The notes: generated from the letters alone by a model not told the origin. 64,000 bases of DNA from Alphaproteobacteria bacterium (GCA_020632875.1 JACKET010000016.1:62001-126000), one strand, 5' to 3'; shown: positions 16,376 to 24,937, counted from the stretch's first letter. Numbers and translations: made by a program.

Positions 16376-16773
16376 GGGTCTCCGCGCCGCTCGAGCCCGA
16401 GGCGCGAGGTACCGTGCTCGCGAAGCTCCGCGACACGGGGTCGTGGCCCACCTGGGTGCCCGGCGTCCGCGAGGTTGTGGGCGAGCCGCCGAGCATCGAG
16501 CTCCAGTTCGGTGGCCCGCGCCCGTTCCGGTGCGGCGTGGCCCTCGAGGCGCGCGACGACGGCCTCGGCTTCCAGCTGGAGCAGGGCGAGCTCCGGGTGT
16601 TCTCGGGGTCCGTCACGGTCGAGGCCGAGGCCGTGCATGTCGAGATCGACCTGCGGTTCGGTCCGACGGTCCCCGGGATGCTCTGGCGGTCGCTCGAGAC
16701 CGACTACCTGCGCGACCTGATCACCGGCCTGACAGGTGGTGCTCCGCCAGGAAGCGGTCGACACGCCGGTTGA
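16372..16773 (+). CDS. SRPBCC/COQ10-like polyketide-cyclase-family protein
   Basis: 133 aa from GTG 16372, overlapping the RecG-like stop (GTGA). The pattern is that of START-like helix-grip proteins: a beta-strand with VSAPLEPEARG, a W-P-x-W motif (GSWPTWVPGVREV, where these proteins have the substrate pocket), several amphipathic strands and a long C-terminal helix (GMLWRSLETDYLRDLITGL). Such proteins bind hydrophobic ligands. The last 53 bp overlap the 3' end of the convergent hydrolase gene. Ligand unknown; the family assignment is moderate. Confidence 0.75.
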   Translation: MRVSAPLEPEARGTVLAKLRDTGSWPTWVPGVREVVGEPPSIELQFGGPRPFRCGVALEARDDGLGFQLEQGELRVFSGSVTVEAEAVHVEIDLRFGPTVPGMLWRSLETDYLRDLITGLTGGAPPGSGRHAG

Positions 16774-17605
16774 TCGTCTCGGGGTGCTCGACGATGGCGG
16801 CGTGGCTGGCTTCGGCGAGCACCATGAGCTCGGCACCCGGGATGCGCTCGGCCATCACGCGCGAGCGGTGCAGCGGCGTGAAGATGTCGTTCTCCGCCGC
16901 GATCACGAGCGTCGGCACGGGGACGTCGGGCAGGTAGTCCTCCATGTCGTGGTCGGCCATGAGCTCGACCATCCGCAGGAAGATGCGCGGGTCCATGTGC
17001 ACGAGGTGCTCCATGTACTTCCCGATGTCTTCGGGGGGCGCGTAGTACTTGTCGACCATGCCCGTGAGCCCGCCGACGCGGAAGGCGAGGGGATTCGCGT
17101 ACAGCGGGAGCAGCGCGCGGGTGCCGCTCTTGCCGCCGAGGTCGGCGAGCTTCTTGATGAGCCGGAAGATGGGCAGCGAGTACGGGCTGTCCATGAAGGT
17201 GTCGAGCGGCCGGGCGAACGTGCCGAGCATCGGCACCAGCGCGCACACGTTCGCGGGGAACATCCGGGTGTATTCGAGGATGACCTGGCATCCCATCGAG
17301 TGGCCGAACAGCACGGCGGGCTCGGTGATGCCGATGCTCGCGCGCACGGCCTCGAGGTCTTTCGCGCAGCGGGCGATGGTGAGGTCGGCGGTCGCGGGGT
17401 CGTCGGGGCTCGTGGAGCGCCCGTGGCCGCGGTAGTCCCACAGCACCACGGTGAACCGGTCGCTGAAGTGGGCCGCGATGTACTTGTAGAAGAACGTCGA
17501 GACGCCGACGCCGTTGCAGCAGATCATCGGGGGCCCGCTGCCCACCGTGCGCCAGTAGAGCTGCTGCCCGTCGTCTGTGGGTGCGAAGCCGGTCCTGACC
17601 GCCAT
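16721..17605 (-). CDS. Alpha/beta hydrolase
   Basis: 294 aa from ATG 17605 (GGAAGG 5 nt upstream). The catalytic triad is visible: nucleophile S103 in GHSMG, D240 in ENDIFTP and H268 in EASHAAIVEHP; the oxyanion region is around CCNGVG. A cap domain lies at about 140-215. Substrate is not predictable (esters, lipids or epoxide-type ligands are all seen in this fold). An in-frame ATG at 17632 lies within the tRNA terminator region and is less likely. The 3' end overlaps the SRPBCC gene on the other strand. Confidence 0.88.
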   Translation of the reverse strand: MAVRTGFAPTDDGQQLYWRTVGSGPPMICCNGVGVSTFFYKYIAAHFSDRFTVVLWDYRGHGRSTSPDDPATADLTIARCAKDLEAVRASIGITEPAVLFGHSMGCQVILEYTRMFPANVCALVPMLGTFARPLDTFMDSPYSLPIFRLIKKLADLGGKSGTRALLPLYANPLAFRVGGLTGMVDKYYAPPEDIGKYMEHLVHMDPRIFLRMVELMADHDMEDYLPDVPVPTLVIAAENDIFTPLHRSRVMAERIPGAELMVLAEASHAAIVEHPETINRRVDRFLAEHHLSGR

Positions 17606-17630
17606 GGCTGCCTTCCGGGACGTTCCCCGC

Positions 17631-17662
17631 AAAAAGAAACGCCCCGGTGAGCACCGAGGCGT
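17631..17662 (-). terminator. Rho-independent terminator of tRNA-Ala(CGC)
   Basis: Minus strand: a 10-bp stem with one mismatch and a 2-nt loop (17662-17639) followed by TTTCTTTTT (17639-17631), 5 nt after the tRNA. One of the clearest terminators in the window. Confidence 0.88.
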
Positions 17663-17666
17663 GGAG

Positions 17667-17739
17667 TGGAGGATAGGGGGGTCGAACCCCTGACCTCAGC
17701 ATTGCGAACGCTGCGCTCTCCCGACTGAGCTAATCCCCC
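17667..17739 (-). tRNA. tRNA-Ala (anticodon CGC)
   Basis: 73-nt cloverleaf on the minus strand. Acceptor GGGGGAT pairs with ATCCTCC and again has the G3:U70 alanine identity pair. Anticodon loop TTCGCAA gives CGC. No encoded CCA. It lies 46 bp after the zincin gene and may be its 3' co-transcript. Confidence 0.97.
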
Positions 17740-17785
17740 AGCGCGACATTCATAACTCCGCCCCCCAGAGCGTCAAGCCGCCGGA

Positions 17786-18622
17786 TCAGTCGAGGCCGCG
17801 CGCTTCGAGGTCGTCTTCGTCGAGCCCGAGGAAGTGGCCGACTTCGTGGAAGACCGTGATCCGCAGCTCTTCGAGCAGGCGCGTGCGGTCCCATGCGATG
17901 CGCTCGAGGTTCCGGCGGAACAGCACGATGGCGGAGGGCAGGTTGCTCCACGGGTTCTCGATGGAGCGGTCCATCAGCGACATCCCGGAGAAGTACCCGA
18001 GGATCTCGCCCGGCGGTGCCGGCGGGTCGTACTGCAGGCACAGGTCGATGTCGGGCACGTCTTCGAGCAGGATCGCGACCTGGGCGAGGTAGGCGCGGAT
18101 CGTGGGGTGCAGCGCCATGAGCGCTTCGGTGACCACCGCCTCGACCGTGGCGTCGTCGAGCGGCACCGGCATCGGGAAGCGCTCGGGGTCGAGGTTGCGG
18201 GCCCTGCGGAAGTCGCGGCGGGCCCCGCGTATGTCTTGCCGGCGCTCGCGCAGCATCGCCCGCCAGTAGAACGCCTCGGCGTTCGCGTCGTCGGCGCGGA
18301 TGGCGCGGAGCAGCGCGGTGCGCGCATCCTCGAAGCGGAGCTGGTCGAACAGCACGGCGCCGAGCCCGCTCCAGCTGGGGGAGTGCTCGGGATCGTTGCG
18401 CACGACCTCGCGGTACCAGTCCTCGGCGCCTTCGAGATCCCCGAGATCGCGCAGCGACTCGGCGCCGAGGAACCGCGCTCCGGCGTGCTCGGGCGTGTTG
18501 TTCAGGATCTGCTGGCACAGCCTCAGCGAGGCGCCGGGGTCACCGCGGTCGAGTGCATCCTCCGCGAGGTCGAGGAGCGCGTCGAGGTCCGTGCCGGCGA
18601 CGGGCTGGGTGCTCATGGTCAC
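17786..18622 (-). CDS. TPR protein with minimal-zincin metallopeptidase domain
   Basis: 278 aa from GTG 18622 (or ATG 18616), overlapping the preceding J-like gene by 4 bp. Residues about 10-150 hold three to four TPR repeats (for example AEDWYREVVRNDPEHSPSW). The C-terminal half is a predicted metallopeptidase of the PF06262 type, with the full zinc motif HEVGHFLGLDE (H259, E260, H263, G266, E269). It is the last gene of the Hsp70-VWA operon, so a protease arm for that chaperone set is an inference from position. No signal peptide, so probably cytoplasmic. Confidence 0.85.
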   Translation of the reverse strand: MTMSTQPVAGTDLDALLDLAEDALDRGDPGASLRLCQQILNNTPEHAGARFLGAESLRDLGDLEGAEDWYREVVRNDPEHSPSWSGLGAVLFDQLRFEDARTALLRAIRADDANAEAFYWRAMLRERRQDIRGARRDFRRARNLDPERFPMPVPLDDATVEAVVTEALMALHPTIRAYLAQVAILLEDVPDIDLCLQYDPPAPPGEILGYFSGMSLMDRSIENPWSNLPSAIVLFRRNLERIAWDRTRLLEELRITVFHEVGHFLGLDEDDLEARGLD

Positions 18623-20337
18623 TGCGGTTTGATGTGGTAATCGTACCGCACGGTGGCGAAGTCACCGTCTTTCAGCGGCGGGAAGACCGGCCCGGCCGCC
18701 TGCTGCTTCAGGCATTCGACGATCGCCGGGGACTTCGCGCCGTCGCCCTGGATCTCGACGCCCGTGGTGTAGCCGTCGGGCCCGACGTGGATGCGGAGCA
18801 CGCCCTGCATGGGCTTGTCGGCGAGGCCGCTGCGCAGGCACCGATCGAGCCGCGGCTGGAAGTGGGTCATGACTTCGCCGGCGACGCGCTGGTCGAGGTT
18901 GGCGCGGCGCTGGCTCGGTGCCGGCTTGAAGTCCATCCGCGACGACAGCTCGAGATCGACGTCGTAGCTGCCGCCTGGCTCGATGGTGACGTCGCGCACC
19001 CACGGCTTGAAGTTGCGGTGCCGCACCGTGAGCGTGGCCTCGCCCTGGGGTGGGGAGTCGAGCACGACGCGCGAGCCGGAGCCCACGGACTTGCCGTCGA
19101 GCAGCACCTCTTCGGCCCATGGGTCGATGTCGATGACGTAGTCGGTCGACGCGCCGAGCCAGGTGACGGCGAGCACCCCGACGAGCACCAGCGCGCCGAG
19201 CCCCGCGCCACCCAGCGCGAAGAGCAGCACCGGTGCGCCCTTCCGCGTGGCGACGACCTCGATCTGCACCTTCTCGCCCGACTCGGACGTGAGCGTGAGG
19301 GTGCCGTTGGCCTGCCGTGCCTCGATGAGCTTCGGGACGATCTGGACCTTGACCGACTGCTGCTTGAGCTCGGGCTTGAGCGACGGGCTCAGCACGCGGA
19401 GCCAGGCCTGGTCGGAGGCGATGGTGCCCCGCAGCGGCATCTCGCCACCGTTGCGCACCTCGATCGACAGCGTGACCGACGCATTCGCGACGGGGACCTT
19501 CTGCACGCGCTCGGACAGCACCTCCATCCGGGCGGGCGCCAGGCTCGGAACGGAGGGCGGCGTTGGGTCGGGCGACGTGCCGCGGAGCTGGATGGGGGGT
19601 GCCGTGGAGGCCTGGACGGGGCGGGTGACCTCGCGGTTGCGAGCGGGCGGGCCCGTGCGCGTCCAGCTCAGGTCGTAGCGCTGGCGGGTCGCTTCGTCGG
19701 ACAGCACCTTCCAGGCCTTCTCGACCTTGGTGCGGACGCTCTCACGCTGTGCCGGGTCGGTGATGCCGTTGCACTCTTCCTTCTTCGACCGGTAGCGCGC
19801 GTAGATCTCGTCGCGGCTCGCGTGCCGGGGCACGCCCAGCAGGTGGTAGAAGTCGACGGTCTTGAGCTCTTCGGCGGTGACCGTGAGCGAGGCGCTGGCC
19901 CGCGCGACGCCGGATTCCTTCGAGAGCCGCTCGAGCACGTCTTCGAACGTGTTCTCGGAGACGCCGAGCTCGATCGCGTTGCGGCGGAGGAAGTCTTCCT
20001 GCTCGTGCGTGAGGTTGCCGCCCGCGAGCACGCCCTTGATCGTCATCTCGAGGACGGGGAGGTGCTGCGACTCGGCGCGGCGCTTCGCATCCTTGAGGTA
20101 CGGGATCGGGTCTTCGAGGACCTTCGAGAGCGCGTTGAAGTTCTTGATCAGGAAGATGGCTTCCTGCTTGTACTTCGGGTTGCTCTGCATCCCCTGCATG
20201 TACTTGCGCCGGGCCTTCAGCTTCTTCTGGGCAGACTCCGGCGACGCGTCGTCCGGAAGCCCCAGGTAGGCCAGGAGATGCGATTTGCTGACGAGCTTGC
20301 AGAACTCGTCGGCGAGGTCCAGGTTGCGCGAATCCAT
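18619..20337 (-). CDS. Bitopic protein with two J-like domains lacking HPD and a PEGA/TonB-like periplasmic part
   Basis: 572 aa from ATG 20337. The N-terminal ~65 residues (YLGLPDDASPESAQKKLKARR) and residues 162-222 (FYHLLGVPRHASRDEIYARY, then AWKVLSDEATRQRYD) both look like DnaJ J-domains in helix spacing, but the HPD tripeptide that stimulates Hsp70 ATPase is missing; the second has NGITDP in the loop. After a Pro-rich linker and a beta-sandwich-like region, a membrane span lies around 368-392. The outside part has PEGA-like (EEVLLDGKSVGSGSRVVL) and TonB-C-like (VLRIHVGPDGYTTGVEIQG) sequence. It follows the second Hsp70 in the same operon. Confidence 0.83.
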   Translation of the reverse strand: MDSRNLDLADEFCKLVSKSHLLAYLGLPDDASPESAQKKLKARRKYMQGMQSNPKYKQEAIFLIKNFNALSKVLEDPIPYLKDAKRRAESQHLPVLEMTIKGVLAGGNLTHEQEDFLRRNAIELGVSENTFEDVLERLSKESGVARASASLTVTAEELKTVDFYHLLGVPRHASRDEIYARYRSKKEECNGITDPAQRESVRTKVEKAWKVLSDEATRQRYDLSWTRTGPPARNREVTRPVQASTAPPIQLRGTSPDPTPPSVPSLAPARMEVLSERVQKVPVANASVTLSIEVRNGGEMPLRGTIASDQAWLRVLSPSLKPELKQQSVKVQIVPKLIEARQANGTLTLTSESGEKVQIEVVATRKGAPVLLFALGGAGLGALVLVGVLAVTWLGASTDYVIDIDPWAEEVLLDGKSVGSGSRVVLDSPPQGEATLTVRHRNFKPWVRDVTIEPGGSYDVDLELSSRMDFKPAPSQRRANLDQRVAGEVMTHFQPRLDRCLRSGLADKPMQGVLRIHVGPDGYTTGVEIQGDGAKSPAIVECLKQQAAGPVFPPLKDGDFATVRYDYHIKPQ

Positions 20338-20466
20338 CGAAGGTGGGAGCTGCCTCTGCCAGGGGGGCCGATTCTAACGACACCGAGGCCTCAATGACAG
20401 CCGAATGTGCGGCGGGTGCGGGGCGTTCCGTGGAGATCGCGCAGAATCGCGAGGCTGCGCCCGCCT

Positions 20467-22311
20467 CTACTCCACGTCCATCCGGCTGTTCCGTTGGCGC
20501 GCCTCGGCGACCTGCTGCTGCGTGAGGCCGCCCTGGAACCGGATGTCGACGGTGCGCGTGATGCCCGTCTCGACGTCGACGACCTGCACCTTGAGGATCT
20601 GGTTCACGCCGTAGCTGTAGATGACCTCGATCGGGGTGCCGCGGGGGCGGGGAGGGAGCCCGGTGAGCTCGACCTTGCCGATGACGGTGACCTCGTCGCG
20701 GTATTCGCCCGTGCCTTCGGTGACCTCGACGCGCACCGCCGTCATGTTCTCGTAGGCGTACGCGAAGCGCCCGCGGAACTCGTATGGGAGCTTCGTGCCC
20801 TCGGGGATGAGCTCGACGACGCGCTCGCGGCGCTGCTTGTCGAGCACGATGATGCCGAGGGGGTGCGTCGTGGCGTCTTCGATCTGGACGTCGAGGAGAC
20901 CTTCGAAGCCCTCGTCTTCGCCGTCGTCGACCTCTGCACCCTCGTCGTCGTCGGAGACCTGGAAGTCGTCCTCGGGCGGCTCTTCGCGCGAGGAGCCGCT
21001 GTCGAGCCCCATCATCGACCGGGCACTGCCACTCATGGTCGTGGGCTGGTCGAACGGGTCGGAGGAGTCGGGGAGACCCGCGCCCTGGGCGTCTTCGAGC
21101 GCCTTCTTCGCGACGTGGCCGCCCGACGCGAGGCCGATGACGGCGCCGGTCGGCTTGCGCACCGGCTCGGCGGGCTTGGGTGCCGCCTTCTTGGCCTTCT
21201 TCTTGACCTTCTCGCGGGTGCTCTTCAGCGCGGGGTGGTTCGGACGGTGCCGGAACACGCCGGCGAGCGAGGCGCCGAGCGCGACGCACTCGTCGGGGTT
21301 CACGCCCTCGGCCGGCTGCTTGCTCGAGAGCTTGATCAGCAGGTCGCGGATCATCGGCATCCGCGTGGAGCCGCCCACGAGGAGGACGTCGTCGAGCTCG
21401 GACCACTGCAGGCCGGCCTTCTCGAGCACGATGTTGGCGGTGTCTTCGCACTGCTGGACGAGGTCGGCGGTGAGCTCTTCGAACAGCTCGCGACTGATCT
21501 TCGCGGCCATCCGCATCCCGCGGTAGTTCACGGGGATCATCGCGCGGTCTTTCGTGGAGAGGCTGATCTTCGCGTGCAGACAGCGCTCGTAGAGCTCCTG
21601 GTACGGCGCCGCGTCGTCGCGCGGGTCGAGCTGGAACTTCTCGTAGAACTCCTCGGCGACGTGGTTCAGCAGCCGGTCGTCCCAGTCCTTGCCGCCGAGC
21701 TCGGCGTTGCCGTCGCTGGCCAGCGTCGTGAGCTTGGTGCCGGAGATCTCCATGCACGTCACGTCGAACGTGCCGCCGCCGAGGTCGAGCACCAGCAGCT
21801 TGCGCTGGCCGCCGATGCGGTCGAGGCCGTACGCGATCGCGGCGGCCGTGGGCTCGTTGATGATCGACAGCACGTTGAGGCCGGCGATGGTGCCCGCTTC
21901 GGCCGTGGCGCCGCGCTGTGCCGAGTTGAAGTAGGCGGGGACCGTGATGACGACGTCCCGCACCTCCTTCCCGAGCAGCTCTTCGGCGTCTTCCTTGAGC
22001 TTGCGGAGGATGAGGGCGCTGATCTCCTGCGGGGTGTAGGCCCGCCCGAAGAACTCGAGGCTGAAGTCCTCTTCGCCCATGTGGCGCTTGATGAAGCGCA
22101 CGACGTTCTCGGGGTCGATGACGACCATCTTCACGGCTTCTTCGCCGACGACGCAGGCGTCTTCGTCGTAGAAGTGCACGACGGACGGAGTCGTGGGGTG
22201 CCCGTCCGCGTTCGTGATGATCTCGGGCTTCCCGTAATCGTTGACGATGGACATCGCCGAGAAGGTCGTCCCGAGGTCGATACCCAGGACGATGGCGTCG
22301 TCTTCAGACAT
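20467..22311 (-). CDS. Hsp70-family protein with charged insert and no helical lid
   Basis: 614 aa from ATG 22311, 6 bp after the grpE-like stop. The ATPase domain is intact: GIDLGTTFSA (phosphate 1), DLGGGTFDVT (phosphate 2) and LVGGSTRMPM (adenosine loop). Between it and the beta substrate-binding domain there is an insert of about 118 residues (353-470), first Lys-rich (REKVKKKAKKAAPKP), then Asp/Glu-rich. The substrate domain (ATTHPLGIIVL onward) is followed by only a short tail, so the DnaK-type alpha-helical lid is absent. It is a divergent paralogue, not the housekeeping DnaK. Followed by a 129-bp gap with no feature I can name. Confidence 0.9.
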   Translation of the reverse strand: MSEDDAIVLGIDLGTTFSAMSIVNDYGKPEIITNADGHPTTPSVVHFYDEDACVVGEEAVKMVVIDPENVVRFIKRHMGEEDFSLEFFGRAYTPQEISALILRKLKEDAEELLGKEVRDVVITVPAYFNSAQRGATAEAGTIAGLNVLSIINEPTAAAIAYGLDRIGGQRKLLVLDLGGGTFDVTCMEISGTKLTTLASDGNAELGGKDWDDRLLNHVAEEFYEKFQLDPRDDAAPYQELYERCLHAKISLSTKDRAMIPVNYRGMRMAAKISRELFEELTADLVQQCEDTANIVLEKAGLQWSELDDVLLVGGSTRMPMIRDLLIKLSSKQPAEGVNPDECVALGASLAGVFRHRPNHPALKSTREKVKKKAKKAAPKPAEPVRKPTGAVIGLASGGHVAKKALEDAQGAGLPDSSDPFDQPTTMSGSARSMMGLDSGSSREEPPEDDFQVSDDDEGAEVDDGEDEGFEGLLDVQIEDATTHPLGIIVLDKQRRERVVELIPEGTKLPYEFRGRFAYAYENMTAVRVEVTEGTGEYRDEVTVIGKVELTGLPPRPRGTPIEVIYSYGVNQILKVQVVDVETGITRTVDIRFQGGLTQQQVAEARQRNSRMDVE

Positions 22312-22317
22312 GCCGGC

Positions 22318-22800
22318 TCACTTCTTGTGGCGGTGGATGACCACTTCTTCCGCGCGGAGGATCTTGTCGGACCGCTCGAAGCCGCGCTTGAGGACCTTGC
22401 TGATCTTGTAGTCGAGCTCTTTGTCGGTGGTGGGCTCGACCTTGACGGCCTTGTGGACCTTGCGGTCGAAGGTCGTCTCGGGCTCGAACGGCGTCACGTC
22501 GCGACGGTAGAGGACCTCGAGGAACTCGTCGATCAGGAACTGGAAGCTGTCGGCGATGACGTCGGGCGACATCTCCTGCTTCACCAGGCTCTCCTGGAAC
22601 CAGTTCAGGCTGTCGTAGAACAGCAGGAGGTCGAGGAGGAGCGGCTTCTCGGCCTGGAAGAGGAAGTCTTCCTTGTACTGCCGCAGCTCTTCGTAGAGCT
22701 GGTCGAAGGCCTTCTCACGGATCCGGTCGTCGTTCAGCTTGTCGGAGATCATCCGCTTGATCTCGCCGAACTCCTCCGAGAGCTGTGCGTTGTCGGCCAT
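22318..22800 (-). CDS. GrpE-family nucleotide exchange factor
   Basis: 160 aa from ATG 22800, overlapping the Hsp70-VWA stop (TGATG). The first half is one long helix (LYEELRQYKEDFLFQ, then EKPLLLDLLLFYDSL), matching the GrpE stalk and four-helix bundle; the second half has the beta-wing pattern (VLKRGFERSDKILRAEEVVIHRHKK at the end, quoted here as ERSDKILRAEEVV). GrpE opens Hsp70 to release ADP. Its position between two Hsp70 paralogues suggests it serves one or both. The housekeeping grpE is presumably elsewhere. Confidence 0.85.
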   Translation of the reverse strand: MADNAQLSEEFGEIKRMISDKLNDDRIREKAFDQLYEELRQYKEDFLFQAEKPLLLDLLLFYDSLNWFQESLVKQEMSPDVIADSFQFLIDEFLEVLYRRDVTPFEPETTFDRKVHKAVKVEPTTDKELDYKISKVLKRGFERSDKILRAEEVVIHRHKK

Positions 22801-24800
22801 CAGTCACCCGCCAGCTGGGTCGCGAGGTTGATGAACGTGCCCTCGAGCTCGAGAGCCTCGTTGCAGAAGTGGTAGTCGTTCGGGCCGGAGGCCAGCGAAG
22901 AGAGGAAGTCCTGCTGGACCTCGGTGCCGACGCCGATCGTGATGACCCGCGCGCCGCTGGAGCGGAGGCGGTGCACCTCGGCCACGGTGCCGTCGGGGTC
23001 GTCGGGATGGCCGTCGGTCATGACGACGAACACGCGCTGCACTCCCGCGCGCGGACGCAGCAGGTTGCGGGCGTCGTAGAGGCCTTCGCTCATCGGCGTG
23101 GAGCCGATGGGCGTGAGGGAGTCGATGGCCCACTTCAGCCGGTCCATGTCGGCCGTCGGGGTGCTCTTCACGCCGCCCGGGAAGGCGACCACCGCGATCT
23201 GCCGGTTGGGCGCGCCGAGCGTGCGCTCTGCGAACCCGACCGCCGCGGCCTTCGCCTGGGTGATGTTCTTGCCGTACATCGAGCCCGAGCAGTCCATCAC
23301 GAGCGCGACCTGCATCGGGGCGCGGTTGTGGGCGAGATCCTCGAGGGTGACCTGACCGGCGGCGAGGCGGTGCGGCAGGATCTGGCCGGTCTCGAGGTCC
23401 ATCGCCTCGACCTCGACGATGCCGTTCGCGTTGTACCGGTAGGTGACGGCGAGCTTGGCCTCGCCCGCGGGACGGGGCGGGATGCCGTAGAACTCGAAGT
23501 GGCCGAGCACGGTGCACTGCAACGGGTCGGAGTCTTCGCCCTGGACGAGCCAGAGGTCGACCGTCGTCTGCCCGTCGTGGGTGGTGGAGTAGTCCTCACG
23601 CGTCTTCTCGGCCGGGATCCGGGTGTTCCGGCGGATGATGCGGGAGTTGAACAGGCTGTTCTCGCGGTACACGACCATGCCCAGCGAGTGGCTGGTCACG
23701 TCGTGCGTGCGGATGTCGACCGGGGATTCCTCGCCGGCCAGCGCCGCGCTCTCGATGGCCGCGGTGAGCGCCGCGCCGAGGGCGACGCACTCGTCGGGGT
23801 TGATGTCGGTGGCCGGCTGCTTGCCGAACATCGCCGTGAGCCGGTCGCGGACCATCGGCATCCGGGTGGAACCGCCCGCCAGCAGGATGATGTCGACCTG
23901 GCTCGGGTCGGTCTGCGACTCGGTGAGCACGTCCTGCGTGAGCGCGATGGTGCGATCGACGAGATCCTGCGTGAGCTCCTCGAAGGTCTCGCGGGTGACG
24001 GCCAGCCGGAGGACCTTGCTGCCGTAGTCGTGGAAGACGTTGACCTTCGGCCGGCGGGTGAGGCTGATCTTCGCGCTCACGCACTTCTGGCGGAGGTCGT
24101 GGTAGCTCGCGAGATCCTCGAGCGGGTCGAGGCCGTGCTTCTCCTTGAAGGCGTCGGCCACGTGCTGGATGAGGCGATCGTCCCAGTCCTTCCCGCCGAG
24201 GATGTGGTCGCCGTTCGTCGCGATGACGTTGATGTCGCTGCCGTGGATGTCGACCAGCGTGACGTCGAAGGTGCCGCCGCCGAGGTCGTAGACGAGGACC
24301 TTCGCGTTCTGCCCGGCGTTGTTGAGGCCGTACGCGAACGCGGCCGCCGTGGGCTCGTTGATGAGCTTGAGGACCTGCAGGCCCGCCATCTCGCCGGCCT
24401 GCATCGTGAGCCGGCGCTGCACGTCGGTGAAGTAGGCGGGCACGGTGATCACGGCCTGATCGACGCGGTGCCCGAGCCGGAGCTCGGCGTCGTGCTTCAG
24501 CTTCGCGAGGATGAAGCTCGAGAGGTGCTCGGGCGAGTACTCCTTGCCGCCGTACTCGAACTTGAAGCTCTCGTCGCCCATGTGGCGCTTGACGAACTCC
24601 ACCACCTGCTCGGGGTACACGACCGCGGCCTGCTTCGCGTAGTTGCCGACGATCACGTCTTCGTCCTCGAACAGGATCACCGACGGCGTGATGCGATCGC
24701 CTTCCGCGTTCGGGAGGATTTCGGGGACGCCGTGCTGATTGACGTGCGCGATGGCGGAGAAGGTCGTGCCGAGGTCGATTCCGACCGCACCGGTCGTCAT
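22800..24800 (-). CDS. Hsp70-VWA fusion protein
   Basis: 666 aa from ATG 24800. Residues 1-375 are a full Hsp70 ATPase domain (GIDLGTTFSA, DLGGGTFDVT, LAGGSTRMPM). About 385-490 is a beta substrate-binding domain, including DVTSHSLGMVVY. Instead of the helical lid, residues about 498-666 form a von Willebrand A domain with a complete metal-binding MIDAS: DCSGS (D503, S505, S507), the Thr of GSTPMS and the Asp of TDGHPDD. VWA domains bind partners through the metal. First gene of the operon, with its own sigma70-type promoter at 24900-24928. No signal peptide, so cytoplasmic. Confidence 0.93.
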   Translation of the reverse strand: MTTGAVGIDLGTTFSAIAHVNQHGVPEILPNAEGDRITPSVILFEDEDVIVGNYAKQAAVVYPEQVVEFVKRHMGDESFKFEYGGKEYSPEHLSSFILAKLKHDAELRLGHRVDQAVITVPAYFTDVQRRLTMQAGEMAGLQVLKLINEPTAAAFAYGLNNAGQNAKVLVYDLGGGTFDVTLVDIHGSDINVIATNGDHILGGKDWDDRLIQHVADAFKEKHGLDPLEDLASYHDLRQKCVSAKISLTRRPKVNVFHDYGSKVLRLAVTRETFEELTQDLVDRTIALTQDVLTESQTDPSQVDIILLAGGSTRMPMVRDRLTAMFGKQPATDINPDECVALGAALTAAIESAALAGEESPVDIRTHDVTSHSLGMVVYRENSLFNSRIIRRNTRIPAEKTREDYSTTHDGQTTVDLWLVQGEDSDPLQCTVLGHFEFYGIPPRPAGEAKLAVTYRYNANGIVEVEAMDLETGQILPHRLAAGQVTLEDLAHNRAPMQVALVMDCSGSMYGKNITQAKAAAVGFAERTLGAPNRQIAVVAFPGGVKSTPTADMDRLKWAIDSLTPIGSTPMSEGLYDARNLLRPRAGVQRVFVVMTDGHPDDPDGTVAEVHRLRSSGARVITIGVGTEVQQDFLSSLASGPNDYHFCNEALELEGTFINLATQLAGD

Positions 24801-24899
24801 GTGACGGGCCTCCGGCCGGACGCTGATTGTCCGGCTTTCATGGAAGGAAAGGAGAACGGAGAGCGGGCCGCCCGAGGGGTGTGCCCGATTTGGTGCTGG

Positions 24900-24928
24900 A
24901 GTATATCGAACGCACCTTGCCGGTCCAA
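24900..24928 (-). promoter_or_regulatory. Sigma70-type promoter of the Hsp70-VWA operon
   Basis: Minus strand: TTGGAC (24928-24923), 17-bp spacer, TATACT (24905-24900), leaving a leader of about 90 nt. No CIRCE inverted repeat is visible, so HrcA-type heat-shock control is not supported. Confidence 0.72.
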
Positions 24929-24937
24929 GCGGTCAAC

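Noticed and set aside
17605..18700. Genomic-island attachment site at tRNA-Ala(CGC)
   Set aside because: No second copy of the tRNA 3' end and no integrase found in the window; flanks have ordinary composition.
24801..24937. CIRCE/HrcA heat-shock operator before the Hsp70-VWA gene
   Set aside because: No TTAGCACTC-N9-GAGTGCTAA-like inverted repeat in the 137-bp region; only a sigma70-type promoter is visible.
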